Virus record (IMG/VR): IMGVR_UViG_3300042520_000217
Span: 1-36,765 of that record
Source: a virus
DNA: 36,765 bases
Strand: one strand, 5' to 3'
This document shows, piece by piece, positions 24,090-31,187 of this stretch. Within the stretch, counting starts at the first letter, position 1. Each line of letters begins with the position of its first letter. Below the pieces are notes generated by a model. It made no database searches. It was not told the DNA's origin and saw only the letters and a program-made list of their open reading frames with translations. The position numbers were made by a program, and so were the translations under genes.

Positions 24090-24131
24090 TTACAAAGTAT
24101 TGTAAAACTGAAATAAAGTGTTTATTCAGTT
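24090..24131. promoter_or_regulatory. Two adjacent dyads, likely operators of the divergent region
   Basis: TTACAA-AGTA-TTGTAA (24090-24105) is a perfect dyad. It abuts AACTGAA...TTCAGTT (24106-24131), a 7-bp inverted repeat that continues inward with TAAA/TTTA. They start 5 bp upstream of the terS ATG. A further dyad, TTGTA-TT-TACAA (24191-24202), lies in the spacer of the early promoter. Related half sites at both ends suggest one regulator switching early and late transcription. Confidence 0.55.
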
Positions 24132-24185
24132 CTAAAGGTAATTGAAAAAAATATACCAATTGATAAAAAATATTTACTTAAATAC

Positions 24186-24217
24186 TTGACTTGTATTTAC
24201 AAACCTTTGTACATTTG
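24186..24217 (+). promoter_or_regulatory. Main early promoter
   Basis: TTG at 24186-24188, 21 bp, then TACATTTG at 24210-24217, followed about 28 bp later by the first early ATG (24246). It matches the Bacteroidota type and shares CTTGACTTRTATTTA with the promoter at 9432. Confidence 0.75.
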
Positions 24218-24245
24218 CTTAACATTTAACCCTAACTAATTAAAT

Positions 24246-24332
24246 ATGACAGACTTACTAATTATCGGATGCGGAACTTTATTGATTTTCGCCTTGACCT
24301 ATGTTTTAACACCTAACCAAAAAACAGCATGA
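24246..24332 (+). CDS. 28-residue membrane microprotein, first early gene
   Basis: ATG 24246 to TGA 24330-24332, with a sequence starting MTDLLIIGCGTLLIFALTYV. A single membrane helix fills residues 3-21. It directly follows the early promoter and overlaps the next start as ATGA, which supports translation despite its size. Function unknown. Confidence 0.55.
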   Translation: MTDLLIIGCGTLLIFALTYVLTPNQKTA

Positions 24333-24430
24333 AAAAGACTTTGAAAGCCATTGGACTTGTAATTTATTTCATCGTGGCATTAATCCCGATTTTTATCCTT
24401 GGCTATATGTTAGGCCTTAAACTACTTTAA
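24329..24430 (+). CDS. 33-residue membrane microprotein
   Basis: ATG 24329 to TAA 24428-24430. The peptide begins MKKTLKAIGLVIYFIVALIP and is one hydrophobic helix with a basic N-terminus. The start overlaps the previous stop (ATGA) and the next gene begins 3 bp later. Function unknown; small early membrane peptides of phages often act on host envelope or exclusion, which is only a general analogy. Confidence 0.55.
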   Translation: MKKTLKAIGLVIYFIVALIPIFILGYMLGLKLL

Positions 24431-24433
24431 AGA

Positions 24434-24694
24434 ATGGAACTAGAACAGAATATGGAATGGCTAATGAAATGGTTTCCCGATGAAAACCACGCAAAAGGCT
24501 TTGAGTTGGCAAAGAAAACTCCTCATAGTAAAAGCACTTCGTACCATTCGGGCGGAGGTTTTACTCATTTGTTTTTGCACTTAATTGATGGCAGAGTAAT
24601 GGCCATTCACTTTATGGACTTTGAGGTTGAAACCTCAGAGAATACTTTTGATACCCTAGAAAATTATATTGATAAATGTTTTAACACCTACTAA
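24434..24694 (+). CDS. Hypothetical early protein
   Basis: The 86-residue soluble acidic protein contains MEWLMKWFPDENHAKGFEL and a beta stretch TSYHSGGGFTHLFLHLIDG, then VMAIHFMDFEVE. It lies third in the early unit, 3 bp after the membrane peptide. No family recognised. Confidence 0.7.
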   Translation: MELEQNMEWLMKWFPDENHAKGFELAKKTPHSKSTSYHSGGGFTHLFLHLIDGRVMAIHFMDFEVETSENTFDTLENYIDKCFNTY

Positions 24695-24695
24695 A

Positions 24696-24878
24696 ATGAT
24701 GATTTACACATTCACTATTTTCCAAAGAGACGAGTTTTGGGATTGGATTCCATCAACTGCAAAAATTGTAAAGGTAAGGAGGGCAAGGCTTTCATCAGCA
24801 CAAGACTACCTATATAGAAAATATCCTAAAACAAGAATAGAATTGTTAGACGCTGAATTATTAAAAAAAAATAAATAA
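24696..24878 (+). CDS. Hypothetical early protein, basic
   Basis: Start placed at the ATG at 24696 just after the previous stop (upstream in-frame start is TTG), giving 60 residues; the next codon is also ATG. FTIFQRDEFWDWIPSTAKIV is followed by a lysine/arginine-rich part. No family recognised. Confidence 0.65.
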   Translation: MMIYTFTIFQRDEFWDWIPSTAKIVKVRRARLSSAQDYLYRKYPKTRIELLDAELLKKNK

Positions 24879-24899
24879 ATAACTAAAACACTTATTAAC

Positions 24900-25175
24900 A
24901 TGAACAATCAGAAATCATTTGCCTATTGTGAGGCAGTCGGAAAATCAAAAGTTTGGGCAGCATATGCTGAGTACTTCGCTTGCGAAGAAATCCTTGAGGA
25001 AGATTTTAATCATAATTCGGGCTATGTTTATTTATACCTTGAAGGTGTAGCTATTGGGAGTTTACTTGGTGGAGATGTTGAATTCATAGTGTATAATGAA
25101 GAGACAGATGGGGAAATGTTTTTCGACACTTACCAAGAACTTGAACAACATTGGGAGTCTACTAAACAAGGTTAA
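24900..25175 (+). CDS. Hypothetical acidic early protein
   Basis: The 91-residue strongly acidic protein contains YAEYFACEEILEEDFNHNSG, then VYLYLEGVAIGSL and ELEQHWESTKQG. The charge pattern is reminiscent of DNA-mimic antirestriction proteins, but no ArdA motif is seen, so that remains an idea only. Its TAA stop (25173-25175) lies in the 5' strand of stem I of the hammerhead fold, so translation to the end should disrupt that fold. Confidence 0.7.
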   Translation: MNNQKSFAYCEAVGKSKVWAAYAEYFACEEILEEDFNHNSGYVYLYLEGVAIGSLLGGDVEFIVYNEETDGEMFFDTYQELEQHWESTKQG

Positions 25176-25231
25176 CCGATGAGACTTCAGTAGTCGAAAC
25201 AATTGGGGCGAAAGCCCCTTTTGTCTTAACC
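25170..25231 (+). ncRNA. Hammerhead ribozyme-like RNA (type I layout)
   Basis: Stem I pairs GGUUAA (25170-25175) with UUAACC (25226-25231). The core CCGAUGA (25176-25182) matches CUGAUGA except C for U at position 4. Stem II is GACU/AGUC (25183-25186 with 25192-25195) with loop UCAGU. GAAA follows (25196-25199). Stem III has A-U, C-G, A-U, A-U, a U-U internal loop and GGGGC/GCCCC capped by a GAAA tetraloop (25199-25224). The unpaired C25225 is the expected cleavage residue, after GU, so cleavage falls between 25225 and 25226. Stem III plus UUUU also looks like a weak terminator. Activity is uncertain because of the U4C change. Confidence 0.75.
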
Positions 25232-25247
25232 ATAAACAAGAAAAACA

Positions 25248-25679
25248 ATGGAAAAAAAATCAACAAAATTCCAAGAATTAGTCGGCACTCGTTTTCAAAT
25301 TGCAATAGGAAGTTCTCATATAATTGGAACTTGGACAGAAGAAAAACTCATTGAACAAATTAAAGGAGGTATTGTGCATTATCTCTACGATAGAGATTTT
25401 CACTACAATTGGACAAGATTGGAACAAGAGTATTATTCCATCTTCAAGGAAGAAACTTTGAATCCGATGATGAAAGACATTGACAATACCATAAATGATT
25501 TTTTTGCTTTTCAAAGGACTGCAATGGGTGAGGTCTTTGAGTTTAAATTAGAATGGAAAGAGTCTCAAAAAATAATAGATAAATGGTTTCAAGAAAATAA
25601 AACTATTTCTAAAGAATTGAAAAGGGATTACTACTCATATAGAAAAGAATATGCGGGTATTGATTTAGCCGTTTTTTAG
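25248..25679 (+). CDS. Hypothetical protein downstream of the ribozyme
   Basis: The 143-residue protein is rich in aromatic and charged residues (IVHYLYDRDFHYNWTRLEQE, then EFKLEWKESQKIIDKWFQEN) and mostly helical. Its ATG lies 22 bases downstream of the predicted ribozyme cleavage site, so cleavage would give its mRNA a short 5'-hydroxyl leader. No family recognised. It is the last gene before the first iteron region. Confidence 0.7.
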   Translation: MEKKSTKFQELVGTRFQIAIGSSHIIGTWTEEKLIEQIKGGIVHYLYDRDFHYNWTRLEQEYYSIFKEETLNPMMKDIDNTINDFFAFQRTAMGEVFEFKLEWKESQKIIDKWFQENKTISKELKRDYYSYRKEYAGIDLAVF

Positions 25680-26052
25680 ATCAATTTTTAGCCCTTTTTT
25701 AAGCCAATTTTAAGCCCATTTAAGACATTTAAAATTTTGCCTATGTAACACCACTCAAAAAAATATATCGTCTGACAAAGGACCTAAAAATGCCATCCTT
25801 TGCCTTTCTAGGTTGCAAGGTTGCCATGCCATGCCGAACCCCGAACGGACCCTAACGGGCACGGCCGACCCATACCCCATAGTGTAAAACATGGCGGATT
25901 GACCCATAGTGTAAAACATGGCGGAAAAATAGGGTTAGTGTAAAACAGAACCAGTTCGAACCGGTTCAGACCCATAGTGGAAAACAAAATCTCCTGGGGT
26001 GTTAGTGTAAAACAAAACCAATCAGCCCAGGATATTACCCTTAGTGTAAAAC
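25680..26052. repeat. Iteron cluster 1 in a gene-free stretch
   Basis: Six copies of TAGTGTAAAAC start at 25880, 25907, 25936, 25975 (TAGTGGAAAAC), 26003 and 26042, all in the same orientation, 27-39 bp apart. Between copies three and four lies an imperfect palindrome AACCAGTTCGAACCGGTT (25949-25966). Upstream, 25685-25730 holds three TTTTAAGCC-type repeats, and 25810-25870 is a GC-rich patch in an AT-rich genome. The stretch 25680-26134 has no convincing gene. It may be a replication origin or a regulatory array. Confidence 0.75.
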
Positions 26053-26074
26053 AAAAATAAATTTTATAATTCCC

Positions 26075-26106
26075 TTGCATTTAATGTGCAGCCTCTTGTA
26101 CCTTAG
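26075..26106 (+). promoter_or_regulatory. Promoter for the recombination/replication genes
   Basis: TTG 26075-26077, 21 bp, then TACCTTAG (26099-26106), one mismatch from TAnnTTTG. It lies about 29 bp upstream of the ATG at 26135 and directly after the last iteron, so iteron-bound protein could regulate it. Confidence 0.5.
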
Positions 26107-26134
26107 CATCATTAATCACTTAAACACAAACACA

Positions 26135-26374
26135 ATGTTAAAAGATCACCACTTTATTCTTGAGCAGTCAGGGTTTACCCTGGAGCTTGAATCCTTCTCT
26201 AACGAAGGCATTGTCCTAGACCTATTCTTTGGCAATGGGAAGTCCCTTACCCTAGAGTTGTACGATGACCTCAACGAGCGGTTTACAGACCACTATCGGG
26301 TTATCTGTGCCATCCTTGATCCTTTTATTGTTGAACAACTAGAAGCCAATGTAAGACAATGCTTTACGAAATGA
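26135..26374 (+). CDS. Hypothetical early protein
   Basis: Start placed at ATG 26135, as the longer reading begins with TTG inside the promoter, giving 79 residues. Two beta-rich halves are visible (HHFILEQSGFTLELESF and LFFGNGKSLTLELYD), followed by a helix. First gene after the iterons. No family recognised. Confidence 0.65.
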   Translation: MLKDHHFILEQSGFTLELESFSNEGIVLDLFFGNGKSLTLELYDDLNERFTDHYRVICAILDPFIVEQLEANVRQCFTK

Positions 26375-26547
26375 TGACTGCTACCGAGTACGGTGTACTA
26401 CGGGGCTTTACCGAAAAATCTACTAGAGTTCACCAGATTATCCGCTCAGGTGTATGGCCTGAAGAATGGGTGTATCCTCCTAAGAGATTAGGCAACCAAT
26501 GGGTTCTATTTGTATCAACTAACTGGATTAACAATGGTAGAGGATAG
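26371..26547 (+). CDS. Small winged-helix / excisionase-like DNA-binding protein
   Basis: ATG at 26371 overlaps the previous stop (ATGA), giving 58 residues. MTATEYGVLRGFTEKSTRVH followed by QIIRSGVWPE and KRLGNQWVLFVS follows the MerR/excisionase-like pattern of a helix-turn-helix plus a beta wing. Without an integrase, a transcription or replication control role is more likely than excision. Confidence 0.65.
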   Translation: MMTATEYGVLRGFTEKSTRVHQIIRSGVWPEEWVYPPKRLGNQWVLFVSTNWINNGRG

Positions 26548-26698
26548 AATCAAAGAATGGATACTAGAGAACTTTGGGGAAGTACCCCATAGTGAAAAAA
26601 TAGAGATTCTTAAAACCTTCGAGATGTATTGGGATGAGATTAGTTACCGATACGCAGAAATGAAAACACTAGAAAAATATAAACACTTAAAACGATGA
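26534..26698 (+). CDS. Hypothetical small helical protein
   Basis: Taken from ATG 26534 within the end of the previous gene (the longer reading starts with TTG), giving 54 residues starting MVEDRIKEWILENFGEVPHS. It overlaps the ERF gene by ATGA. No family recognised. Confidence 0.6.
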   Translation: MVEDRIKEWILENFGEVPHSEKIEILKTFEMYWDEISYRYAEMKTLEKYKHLKR

Positions 26699-27228
26699 AA
26701 GAACTAATTCTAATTCAAAACGAGCTTAAAGCTCCCAAAAGCCAATTCAACGCATTTGGCAAGTACAAGTACCGATCCGTAGAGGATATCCTAGAAGCGG
26801 TAAAGCCTTTGCTATTGAAGTATGAATGTACCTTGACTATTGAAGACGAGGTAAAAGAAGTAGGAGGTCTTGTCTTCATAGAAGCTACGGCTGCAATTCA
26901 GGTAGACAAAGAAGGCAGAACTGAAGGAAGAGCAGTAACTGCCCAGGCAGGCATCGACATCAACCGCAAGGGTATGGATGTTGCGCAGTCGTACGGAAGC
27001 TCATCGAGTTATGCTCGAAAATATGCATTGAATGGGCTCTTTTTAATTGACGATACAAAAGACCCTGACTCGACCAACGATCATGGTGGTAAAAAAGAGG
27101 AGTTAACTCCATCTCATGTTAAGTGGCAAGGAGCAAAGGATTCTTTAGCCAATGGCAAGGTGACCTTAGAGCAAATTAAGTCGGTTTATATTTTAACAGC
27201 ACAAAACGAAAAACTTCTATTATCATGA
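26695..27228 (+). CDS. erf: ERF-family single-strand annealing protein
   Basis: In this 177-residue protein the ERF core is clear: AFGKYKYRSVEDILEAVKPL (20-39) and GSSSSYARKYALNGLFLIDD (101-120). It anneals complementary single strands during recombination and genome circularisation. It is coupled by ATGA to the exonuclease gene, its functional partner. The C-terminal third is variable. Confidence 0.9.
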   Translation: MKELILIQNELKAPKSQFNAFGKYKYRSVEDILEAVKPLLLKYECTLTIEDEVKEVGGLVFIEATAAIQVDKEGRTEGRAVTAQAGIDINRKGMDVAQSYGSSSSYARKYALNGLFLIDDTKDPDSTNDHGGKKEELTPSHVKWQGAKDSLANGKVTLEQIKSVYILTAQNEKLLLS

Positions 27229-27824
27229 ACTTCAAATGCAGAGCAAGTGCCCTTGGTCAATTGATGACTAACGCACGGAGTAAAACAGAATCATTGTCTC
27301 AGACAACTAAAAGCTACCTAGAGGATTGGTACAAGGAGCAGATTTACGGAGTAAAGAAGCAGATTAAGAGCAAGTACATCCAAAAGGGATTGGCACTAGA
27401 AGATACGGCTATCGAGTTTTACTCGGTAGCTATGAATAAGGACTTCATGATAAAGAACCTTGACCACTTTGAAGATGATTTCTTCACAGGTACTCCCGAT
27501 TGTTTTCACGAGGGTATAGTCTATGACTTTAAAACCTCGTGGGACTGCTTTACTTTCCCTCTGTTTGACGATAGTCCCGACATGGGGTACTACTATCAAC
27601 TTCAGGTTTATATGCATCTGACAGGCTTAAAAAAGGCTAAGTTGGTTTACACCCTACAGGACACCCCAGAGTTCTTGACTTACGAGGAGCCCGTAAGCTA
27701 CTCCCATGTGGAAGACAAGTACCGTATCAAGGAGTTTGACATCGAGTATGACCCCCAGGTAATTGAGACGGCAAAGGCTAAGGTATTGGAGTGTAGAGAG
27801 TATTTAAAAGGAATGGCGGTATGA
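27225..27824 (+). CDS. Lambda Exo/YqaJ-like recombination exonuclease
   Basis: The 199-residue protein has the PD-(D/E)XK core: GTPDCFHEGIVYDFKTS (89-105) gives D92 and D101-x-K103 (Asp in place of Glu), and YYYQLQVYMHLTG (122-134) is the QxxxY helix. E59 in GLALED may be the first acidic ligand. It resects DNA ends to make 3' tails for the ERF protein encoded just upstream. ATGA overlaps flank it on both sides. Confidence 0.85.
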   Translation: MNFKCRASALGQLMTNARSKTESLSQTTKSYLEDWYKEQIYGVKKQIKSKYIQKGLALEDTAIEFYSVAMNKDFMIKNLDHFEDDFFTGTPDCFHEGIVYDFKTSWDCFTFPLFDDSPDMGYYYQLQVYMHLTGLKKAKLVYTLQDTPEFLTYEEPVSYSHVEDKYRIKEFDIEYDPQVIETAKAKVLECREYLKGMAV

Positions 27825-28030
27825 AAAAGCAGACGGCAGTAGAATGGTTGCATGAGCAACTAACTTCCACATGGTATGATGGAAAGTCTTCCAAGGAAGT
27901 ATTAGAGATAGCTAAGTACAAGGAGAGAGATCAGATTGCAGAGGCCCACAGAGAAGGTGCTTGGTTCTATGCAGTCAAGACCTATGAAAGCGGACAGAAT
28001 TACTATGAAGAAACCTACGGAGACAAATGA
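27821..28030 (+). CDS. Hypothetical small protein of Bacteroidota phage type
   Basis: 69 residues with KKQTAVEWLHEQLTSTWYDG, then KYKERDQIAEAHREGAWF. The QTAVEWL start and the ME/KERDQI helix recur in many small phage proteins of this host group, function unknown. Coupled by ATGA on both sides. Confidence 0.7.
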   Translation: MKKQTAVEWLHEQLTSTWYDGKSSKEVLEIAKYKERDQIAEAHREGAWFYAVKTYESGQNYYEETYGDK

Positions 28031-28473
28031 CATCACTAACTCAAGAACAGAAAGACGAGATAGCTAGACTATATAAACTTAAGGTATTAAACAAGAATAT
28101 AGCTACTATTATGAATATTAGTAAGCATCTAGTAAATAATTATATATACAAGGAGTATCTGTTGACCAATGAGAGAGCAAAGAACACTTGCTCTCACCTG
28201 AAGTCTGCGGATCAGGTACTTGAATTATATAAGAAAGGTGTACCATACAAAGAAATTATGTATAGTACTGGTGTAAAATACCATCACTTATGTGATATTC
28301 TCAAACTAACCGATGAGAGAAGAGTAAAGTCTCTTAGTATAAAAATAGTTAGACAAATAGAGCGTATGGTAGCGGAAAATTGGAGGACTTGCGACATCGC
28401 AAAAGAGCTGAATCTAGACTACAACAGAGTCTCACATTGGGTGAGAAAAGCCAAGAAGGAGGGTGTACACTAG
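28027..28473 (+). CDS. Triple helix-turn-helix protein, candidate iteron binder
   Basis: The 148-residue basic protein carries three successive homeodomain-like HTH units: about 8-42 (QEQKDEIARLYKLKVLNKNI), 61-94 (ADQVLELYKKGVPYKEIMYS) and 105-142 (IERMVAENWRTCDIAKELNL). Three units could read extended or repeated DNA. Its stop codon falls directly in the second iteron cluster (28463-28732), so binding there to control the primase gene or replication start is a reasonable inference. It has no nuclease or transposase residues that I can see. Confidence 0.75.
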   Translation: MTSLTQEQKDEIARLYKLKVLNKNIATIMNISKHLVNNYIYKEYLLTNERAKNTCSHLKSADQVLELYKKGVPYKEIMYSTGVKYHHLCDILKLTDERRVKSLSIKIVRQIERMVAENWRTCDIAKELNLDYNRVSHWVRKAKKEGVH

Positions 28474-28782
28474 TTTACACTAAGTGTACACCTAAGTGTA
28501 AACCAAAATCGGCCTCCATTGGCTCCAATCGCAATAAGTGAACACTTTGAACACTTTTTGGCAAAAATGAAAAAAAATAAATTTTCACCTAGTCAAAAAA
28601 AATATATTCTAAAAAAAAGTGTAAACTTGTAAACCTAGGGCAAAAAACGGCCTAAAATCTGCGAATCTAGACAGTATAGGGGGTTTTGGGGGGTTTACAC
28701 TAGGTGTAAACCAAGTGTAAACTTGTGTACACTTTTTTGCCCAAAAATGCCATTTTTCTATAAACCTTTGTAAAACACGAAA
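28463..28782. repeat. Iteron cluster 2 and probable replication origin
   Basis: At least nine AGTGTAAAC-type sites occur in both orientations: 28463, 28473, 28484, 28495, 28537 (AGTGAACACT), 28618, 28693, 28703, 28714 and 28725. 28692-28712 is a perfect 21-bp palindrome, GGTTTACAC-TAG-GTGTAAACC. The middle (28565-28620) is almost pure A/T, suited to strand opening, and 28679-28694 holds G runs. The 309-bp stretch before the primase gene has no gene. The core AGTGTAAA is the same as in cluster 1. Confidence 0.75.
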
Positions 28783-30990
28783 ATGAATGTAACGCTAGGA
28801 AGAGCAATCAATTTACTGAACTCAGGGTTCAGCGTAATGCCCATATCGGAGGGTAAAAAGCCTCTGATTTTATGGAAGGAGTACCAGACAAAAAAGATAG
28901 AAAAGTCAGAATTAGAGAAGCTCGAATCCAAGACAAAAGGGTATGGTATTATAACAGGTTATTATAATGTTGAGTGTATAGATGTAGATTTAAAGGTATT
29001 CCCTACTATCCAAGATGGAAAGAAGTTCTGGAGTGAGTTTGTGTCCTTTATATCTGATCATATTGATGACTTTAATAGAAAGTTTGTTATATATAAGACT
29101 ATAAACTCAGGTTATCATATTATATATAGATGCTCTAAAGTTGAGGGCAACAGAAAGCTTGCAACACTCAAGGGTCATTCTCAAGCCTTAATTGAAACTA
29201 GGGGTACAGGAGGATATATATATATCTATGACAACCAAGTATCGGAGATGTCTTATGAGCAAATCCAGGATATTACAGAGGAGGAGAGAGACATTCTGTT
29301 TAGCCTATGCAGATACTTCCACTACGATGAAGCCAAGGTGGAAGTCAAGGTGGAAAATACAGAGTATAGCGGATTGACCCCTTGGGAGGATTATAATCAG
29401 AGAAACAAGGTCTTGGACTTGATTGCAAATGAGTTTACCGCAGTTAAGCACTTGACCGACCGAATAGTTATAAGAAAAACTAATTCTAAGGATGCCTTGC
29501 ATGGATTTATATACAAGGATACTGGACTGTGTTATCTCTTCACCACGGCCACAATTTACCCTCATGAGAGCCCTTTGACTCCGTTTAGTATCTATGCTTA
29601 CAAGTACTTTAATGGGGACTATTCTGCTGCTGCTAAGGAACTCTATAAGGAAGGCTATGGAGAGCGGAAAATTAGAAAGGTAGAGATTGAGAAGATTGAG
29701 ATCCCCAAAGAAGATTTGATATTTCCGATTGATGTGTTTCCAGAGTCAATACAGAGTTATATTCTGTTAAATCAGAAAACACTTAATCATTCTATTGACT
29801 ACATGGGGTGTAGCTTACTTTGGCTTCTGTCACTATGCATTGGTAACGCTTGCAAGGTGGAGGTAAAAACAGGATGGAGAGAGTCTTGCAACATTTGGAT
29901 TGGCTTGATAGGTAAGGCAGGACTTGGAAAGACTCCTAGTATAAATGCCATCATCTTCCCGATTGCTAAGAAGAATAGTTTTGAGATTAAGCACTTTCAG
30001 AACGAGTACAAGAAGTACAAGGAATACGAGAAGCTTACTGCAAAGGAAAAGAAGGATGTCGAAGAAGTTAGGGAGCCTGTTAGAAAGCAGTTAATAGTAA
30101 ATGATATTACTGTTGAAGCCTTGGCGGATTTGCACGAGGAAAACCAGGTAGGCATAGCTGTATTTAAGGATGAGCTAAACGGATGGATTAAAGACATGAA
30201 CAAGTATAAGCCTGGTTCTGATCTTGAGTTTTGGTTGTCTTGTTGGTCTAACCAAGCAGCGATTCTTACACGGAAGACTGCCAAGAGTAGCTTTGTGGCA
30301 AGTCCATTGATTCCTGTGCTTGGTGGTATTCAGCCTGGTATATTCTCTCAGATATCCACAATGGAAAACAAAGACAATGGATTCCTAGATAGATTGCTTG
30401 TGAGCTACCCTGATAAGGAGATTGAGCATTATAACAAGAACTCGATTGACCAAGAGATATTAGATTGGTACGAGGCTTACATTAGTCAGTTCTATAACCT
30501 AGTGAGAAACCAGGTTTTGCAGTACAATAAGTTTGGAGAGATTGAGAGTAGGATTATTCGATTTGATAGCCAAGCAGATATTGAGTGGGAACGGATATTT
30601 AATAACATAACGGATTTGCAGAACTCTGATGACATCTCAGAATATGTAAAGTCGATGTTAAGTAAGCAGAAGGCTTATGTTCCTAGATTTGCTATGCTAA
30701 TAAATACCTTGACTTCTTTTGAGACAGGCAAGGACTTTGACTTTGTTACTAAGGAATCCTTGCTAAAGGCAGAGAAGTTAAGTAACTACTTTATTGCGAT
30801 GTCTAAGAAGATTAAGGTCAGTAGCTTAGAGTCTAATGAGCTTAGTGAGATTATTCGTTCGATGAAGAATGAGTCCATAGAAAAGAAAATCGAGATGATT
30901 AATAAGACCATTCCTGATTTTAACCGCTCTGAGTTAGCAGAGTTACTGAATGTTAGTAGAACCACTATTTATAAACACTTAAAGAAATGA
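28783..30990 (+). CDS. Prim-pol primase with DUF3987 helicase-like domain
   Basis: The 735-residue protein has three parts. Residues 1-165 form a prim-pol (AEP) domain: GFSVMPISEGKKPLILW, the acidic pair in ECIDVDLKVF, SGYHIIYR and ETRGTGGYIYI. Residues about 320-600 form a DUF3987 ATPase with Walker A GLIGKAGLGKTPS (about 373-385) and VFKDELNGW. The C-terminal 25 residues, ELAELLNVSRTTIYKHLKK, form a small HTH. It primes and unwinds DNA at the origin. No phage polymerase is seen, so the host replicase is needed. Confidence 0.85.
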   Translation: MNVTLGRAINLLNSGFSVMPISEGKKPLILWKEYQTKKIEKSELEKLESKTKGYGIITGYYNVECIDVDLKVFPTIQDGKKFWSEFVSFISDHIDDFNRKFVIYKTINSGYHIIYRCSKVEGNRKLATLKGHSQALIETRGTGGYIYIYDNQVSEMSYEQIQDITEEERDILFSLCRYFHYDEAKVEVKVENTEYSGLTPWEDYNQRNKVLDLIANEFTAVKHLTDRIVIRKTNSKDALHGFIYKDTGLCYLFTTATIYPHESPLTPFSIYAYKYFNGDYSAAAKELYKEGYGERKIRKVEIEKIEIPKEDLIFPIDVFPESIQSYILLNQKTLNHSIDYMGCSLLWLLSLCIGNACKVEVKTGWRESCNIWIGLIGKAGLGKTPSINAIIFPIAKKNSFEIKHFQNEYKKYKEYEKLTAKEKKDVEEVREPVRKQLIVNDITVEALADLHEENQVGIAVFKDELNGWIKDMNKYKPGSDLEFWLSCWSNQAAILTRKTAKSSFVASPLIPVLGGIQPGIFSQISTMENKDNGFLDRLLVSYPDKEIEHYNKNSIDQEILDWYEAYISQFYNLVRNQVLQYNKFGEIESRIIRFDSQADIEWERIFNNITDLQNSDDISEYVKSMLSKQKAYVPRFAMLINTLTSFETGKDFDFVTKESLLKAEKLSNYFIAMSKKIKVSSLESNELSEIIRSMKNESIEKKIEMINKTIPDFNRSELAELLNVSRTTIYKHLKK

Positions 30991-31187
30991 TAATTAACGG
31001 AAAAGAGTTAGGGTCATTTGAGATTGTCAGATACTCATTTGAACAAGTAAAAGGAGAGCCAAAGATTTTAATACATCAGATTAAGGCTCTTGATGTCAAT
31101 GGTGCATACATAAAGTTTGCTAAGCTAGAATCGGTAATGCCTTACCTATGTCAATATCCTATCACATTTAAAAACCTAGAACAATGA
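30987..31187 (+). CDS. Hypothetical small protein
   Basis: 66 residues, alternately charged and hydrophobic, containing FEIVRYSFEQVKGEPKILIH. The start overlaps the primase stop and the stop overlaps the next start, both as ATGA. No family recognised. Confidence 0.65.
   Translation: MIINGKELGSFEIVRYSFEQVKGEPKILIHQIKALDVNGAYIKFAKLESVMPYLCQYPITFKNLEQ

Noticed and set aside
24086-24180. Leftward late promoter upstream of terS
   Set aside because: TACTTTG and TACCTTTA are seen on the minus strand, but no TTG at the right distance, so no site is called.
24900-25175. ArdA antirestriction protein
   Set aside because: Acidic and small, but none of the ArdA motifs are visible.
25205-25222. Plain intrinsic terminator (GGGGC-GAAA-GCCCC-TTTT)
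   Set aside because: Only four T follow, and the hairpin is explained better as stem III of the hammerhead fold; a weak terminator effect remains possible.
25880-26052. CRISPR array
   Set aside because: The repeats are only 11 bp with uneven spacing and there are no cas genes; iterons fit better.
25808-26080. 90-codon minus-strand ORF
   Set aside because: Its repeated CFTLW residues are just the translated iterons, and it opposes all neighbours.
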